Shown here piece by piece: positions 63,389-64,000 of a DNA stretch of 64,000 nt (position 1 is its first letter; every line of letters begins with the position of its first letter). Both the position numbers and the translations under genes were made by a program. Source of the DNA: Streptomyces sp. GESEQ-4 (GTDB taxonomy: Bacteria; Actinomycetota; Actinomycetes; Streptomycetales; Streptomycetaceae). Below the pieces are notes generated by a model that was not told where the DNA came from, did not search any database, and worked only from the letters and a program-made list of their open reading frames with translations. The stretch is from the NCBI RefSeq assembly GCF_017948455.1, contig NZ_JAFFSU010000006.1, forward strand, positions 310,001 through 374,000, given 5' to 3'.

Positions 63389-64000
63389 TTACACGCCGTC
63401 CTGGCGGTCGAGGACCGAGGCCAGGGCCGCGTCGAAGCCGGAGGCCTTCGCCGCACCCGCCGTCGGGTCCTGCTGGCGGACGTCGATGACATGGCCGGTC
63501 AGCTCGGACAGCAGCACGTCGAGCGAGGTGCGGGCGACGGCCTCGGAGGAGAGCAGGCTGCCCGCGGGCTCCTGGCCGAAGGCCTTGGTGCGCATCGGGG
63601 TGGCGGTGCGCTCCGGGTTGATGCAGTTGACGCGGATGCCGTCGCCGGCCCACTCGTCGGACAGGGCCTGGGTGAGGTTCACCATGGCGGCCTTGGTGGA
63701 GGAGTAGAGGCTGTACTCGGCACGGCCGCGGGTGTAGCTGCTGGAGGTGTAGAGCAGCAGCTGGCCCTTGGTCTCCGCGAGGTACTTGTACGAGGAGCGC
63801 GCGATCTGCACCGGGGCCAGGTAGTTGACCTTCAGCGCTTCCTCGATGGTGGCGTTGTCGGTCTCGGCGAGCTTGCCGATGCGCAGCACGCCCGCCGTGT
63901 TGACGACGTAGTCGATGCGCCCGGTCTCGGCGTACGCCTTGGACAGCGCGTCGTCGACCTCCTCCGGGTTCTCCACGTGCGTGCCGGTGGTGGAGCGGCC
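63389..64000 (-). CDS. SDR-family oxidoreductase domain, 5' end outside the window
   Basis: The reading frame is open to the window edge (upstream residues GRSTTGTH precede the in-frame GTG at 63976), so the gene is cut. Visible is the second half of a short-chain dehydrogenase fold: VVNTAGVLRIGKL, the catalytic Ser region YTSSSYTRG, the YSLYSSTKAA Tyr-x3-Lys motif and INPERTATPM, ending HVIDVRQQDPTAGAAKASGF. The long C-terminal tail and location beside a CDP-glycerol-type transferase fit the C-terminal half of bifunctional cytidylyltransferase/SDR proteins that make CDP-ribitol (TarI-TarJ/Bcs1-like). That reading is inferred because the cytidylyltransferase half would lie beyond 64000. Confidence 0.8.
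   Translation of the reverse strand, partial: GRSTTGTHVENPEEVDDALSKAYAETGRIDYVVNTAGVLRIGKLAETDNATIEEALKVNYLAPVQIARSSYKYLAETKGQLLLYTSSSYTRGRAEYSLYSSTKAAMVNLTQALSDEWAGDGIRVNCINPERTATPMRTKAFGQEPAGSLLSSEAVARTSLDVLLSELTGHVIDVRQQDPTAGAAKASGFDAALASVLDRQDGV

Overview
The window is high-GC actinobacterial DNA with strong third-position GC bias, many GTG starts, GGAGG-type ribosome binding sites, a CIRCE-controlled hrcA-dnaJ operon and a gene order (era, rnz, tricorn protease, dnaJ-hrcA, hemW, lepA/rpsT, holA-comEC-comEA, leuS, rsfS, LCP protein, nadD, proA-proB, wall-polymer genes) that I recognise as the Streptomyces chromosome core. From memory it matches roughly SCO2537 to SCO2594 of S. coelicolor. 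I see no plasmid, prophage, insertion sequence or CRISPR.

Layout. 0-2.6 kb holds a secreted WxL-like protein and its membrane-anchored DUF916 (WxL-interacting) partner, preceded by a large hairpin. 2.5-5.1 kb holds a stray PII signal protein, era and a PfkB sugar kinase. 5.2-8.9 kb holds glucarate dehydratase, an adenine-deaminase-type enzyme, RNase Z and a HIT protein. 9-15.3 kb holds the tricorn protease, a lipoprotein, a VOC protein, RsmE and a nitronate monooxygenase. 15.5-20.6 kb holds dnaJ and hrcA with CIRCE, an MBL hydrolase, a DUF3097 protein and hemW. 20.6-27.3 kb is a signalling island: a SpoIIE-type phosphatase divergent from a soluble hybrid histidine kinase with six 92-residue HAMP units, followed by a response regulator. 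27.4-40.3 kb holds an acyl-CoA ligase, lepA and rpsT (divergent), a SnoaL-like protein, holA, a small acidic protein, arylamine N-acetyltransferase, comEC, comEA, DegV and a coiled-coil membrane protein.

40.4-46.7 kb holds leuS behind a Leu-codon leader peptide and an intrinsic terminator (an attenuator), then a cytochrome-b-like membrane protein coupled to a NuoF/3Fe-4S ferredoxin fusion. 46.7-47.7 kb has two identical tRNA-Ala(GGC) genes around two zinc-ribbon proteins. 47.7-56.3 kb holds a histidine phosphatase, rsfS, an LCP-family membrane protein, nadD, two tiny membrane proteins absent from usual ORF lists, an M48 peptidase, two paralogous membrane proteins with apparently leaderless starts, and proA. 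56.4-64 kb holds a small hypothetical, proB, and wall-glycopolymer genes (pyruvyl transferase, glycosyltransferase, CDP-glycerol-type polymerase, and an SDR cut by the window end).

Housekeeping functions (translation, tRNA processing, chaperones, proline and NAD synthesis) are interleaved with cell-envelope functions. The LCP protein, the paralogous membrane proteins and the 58-64 kb genes plausibly serve the same cell-wall polymer. Most intergenic gaps between convergent genes carry copies of GC-rich Streptomyces hairpin repeats.
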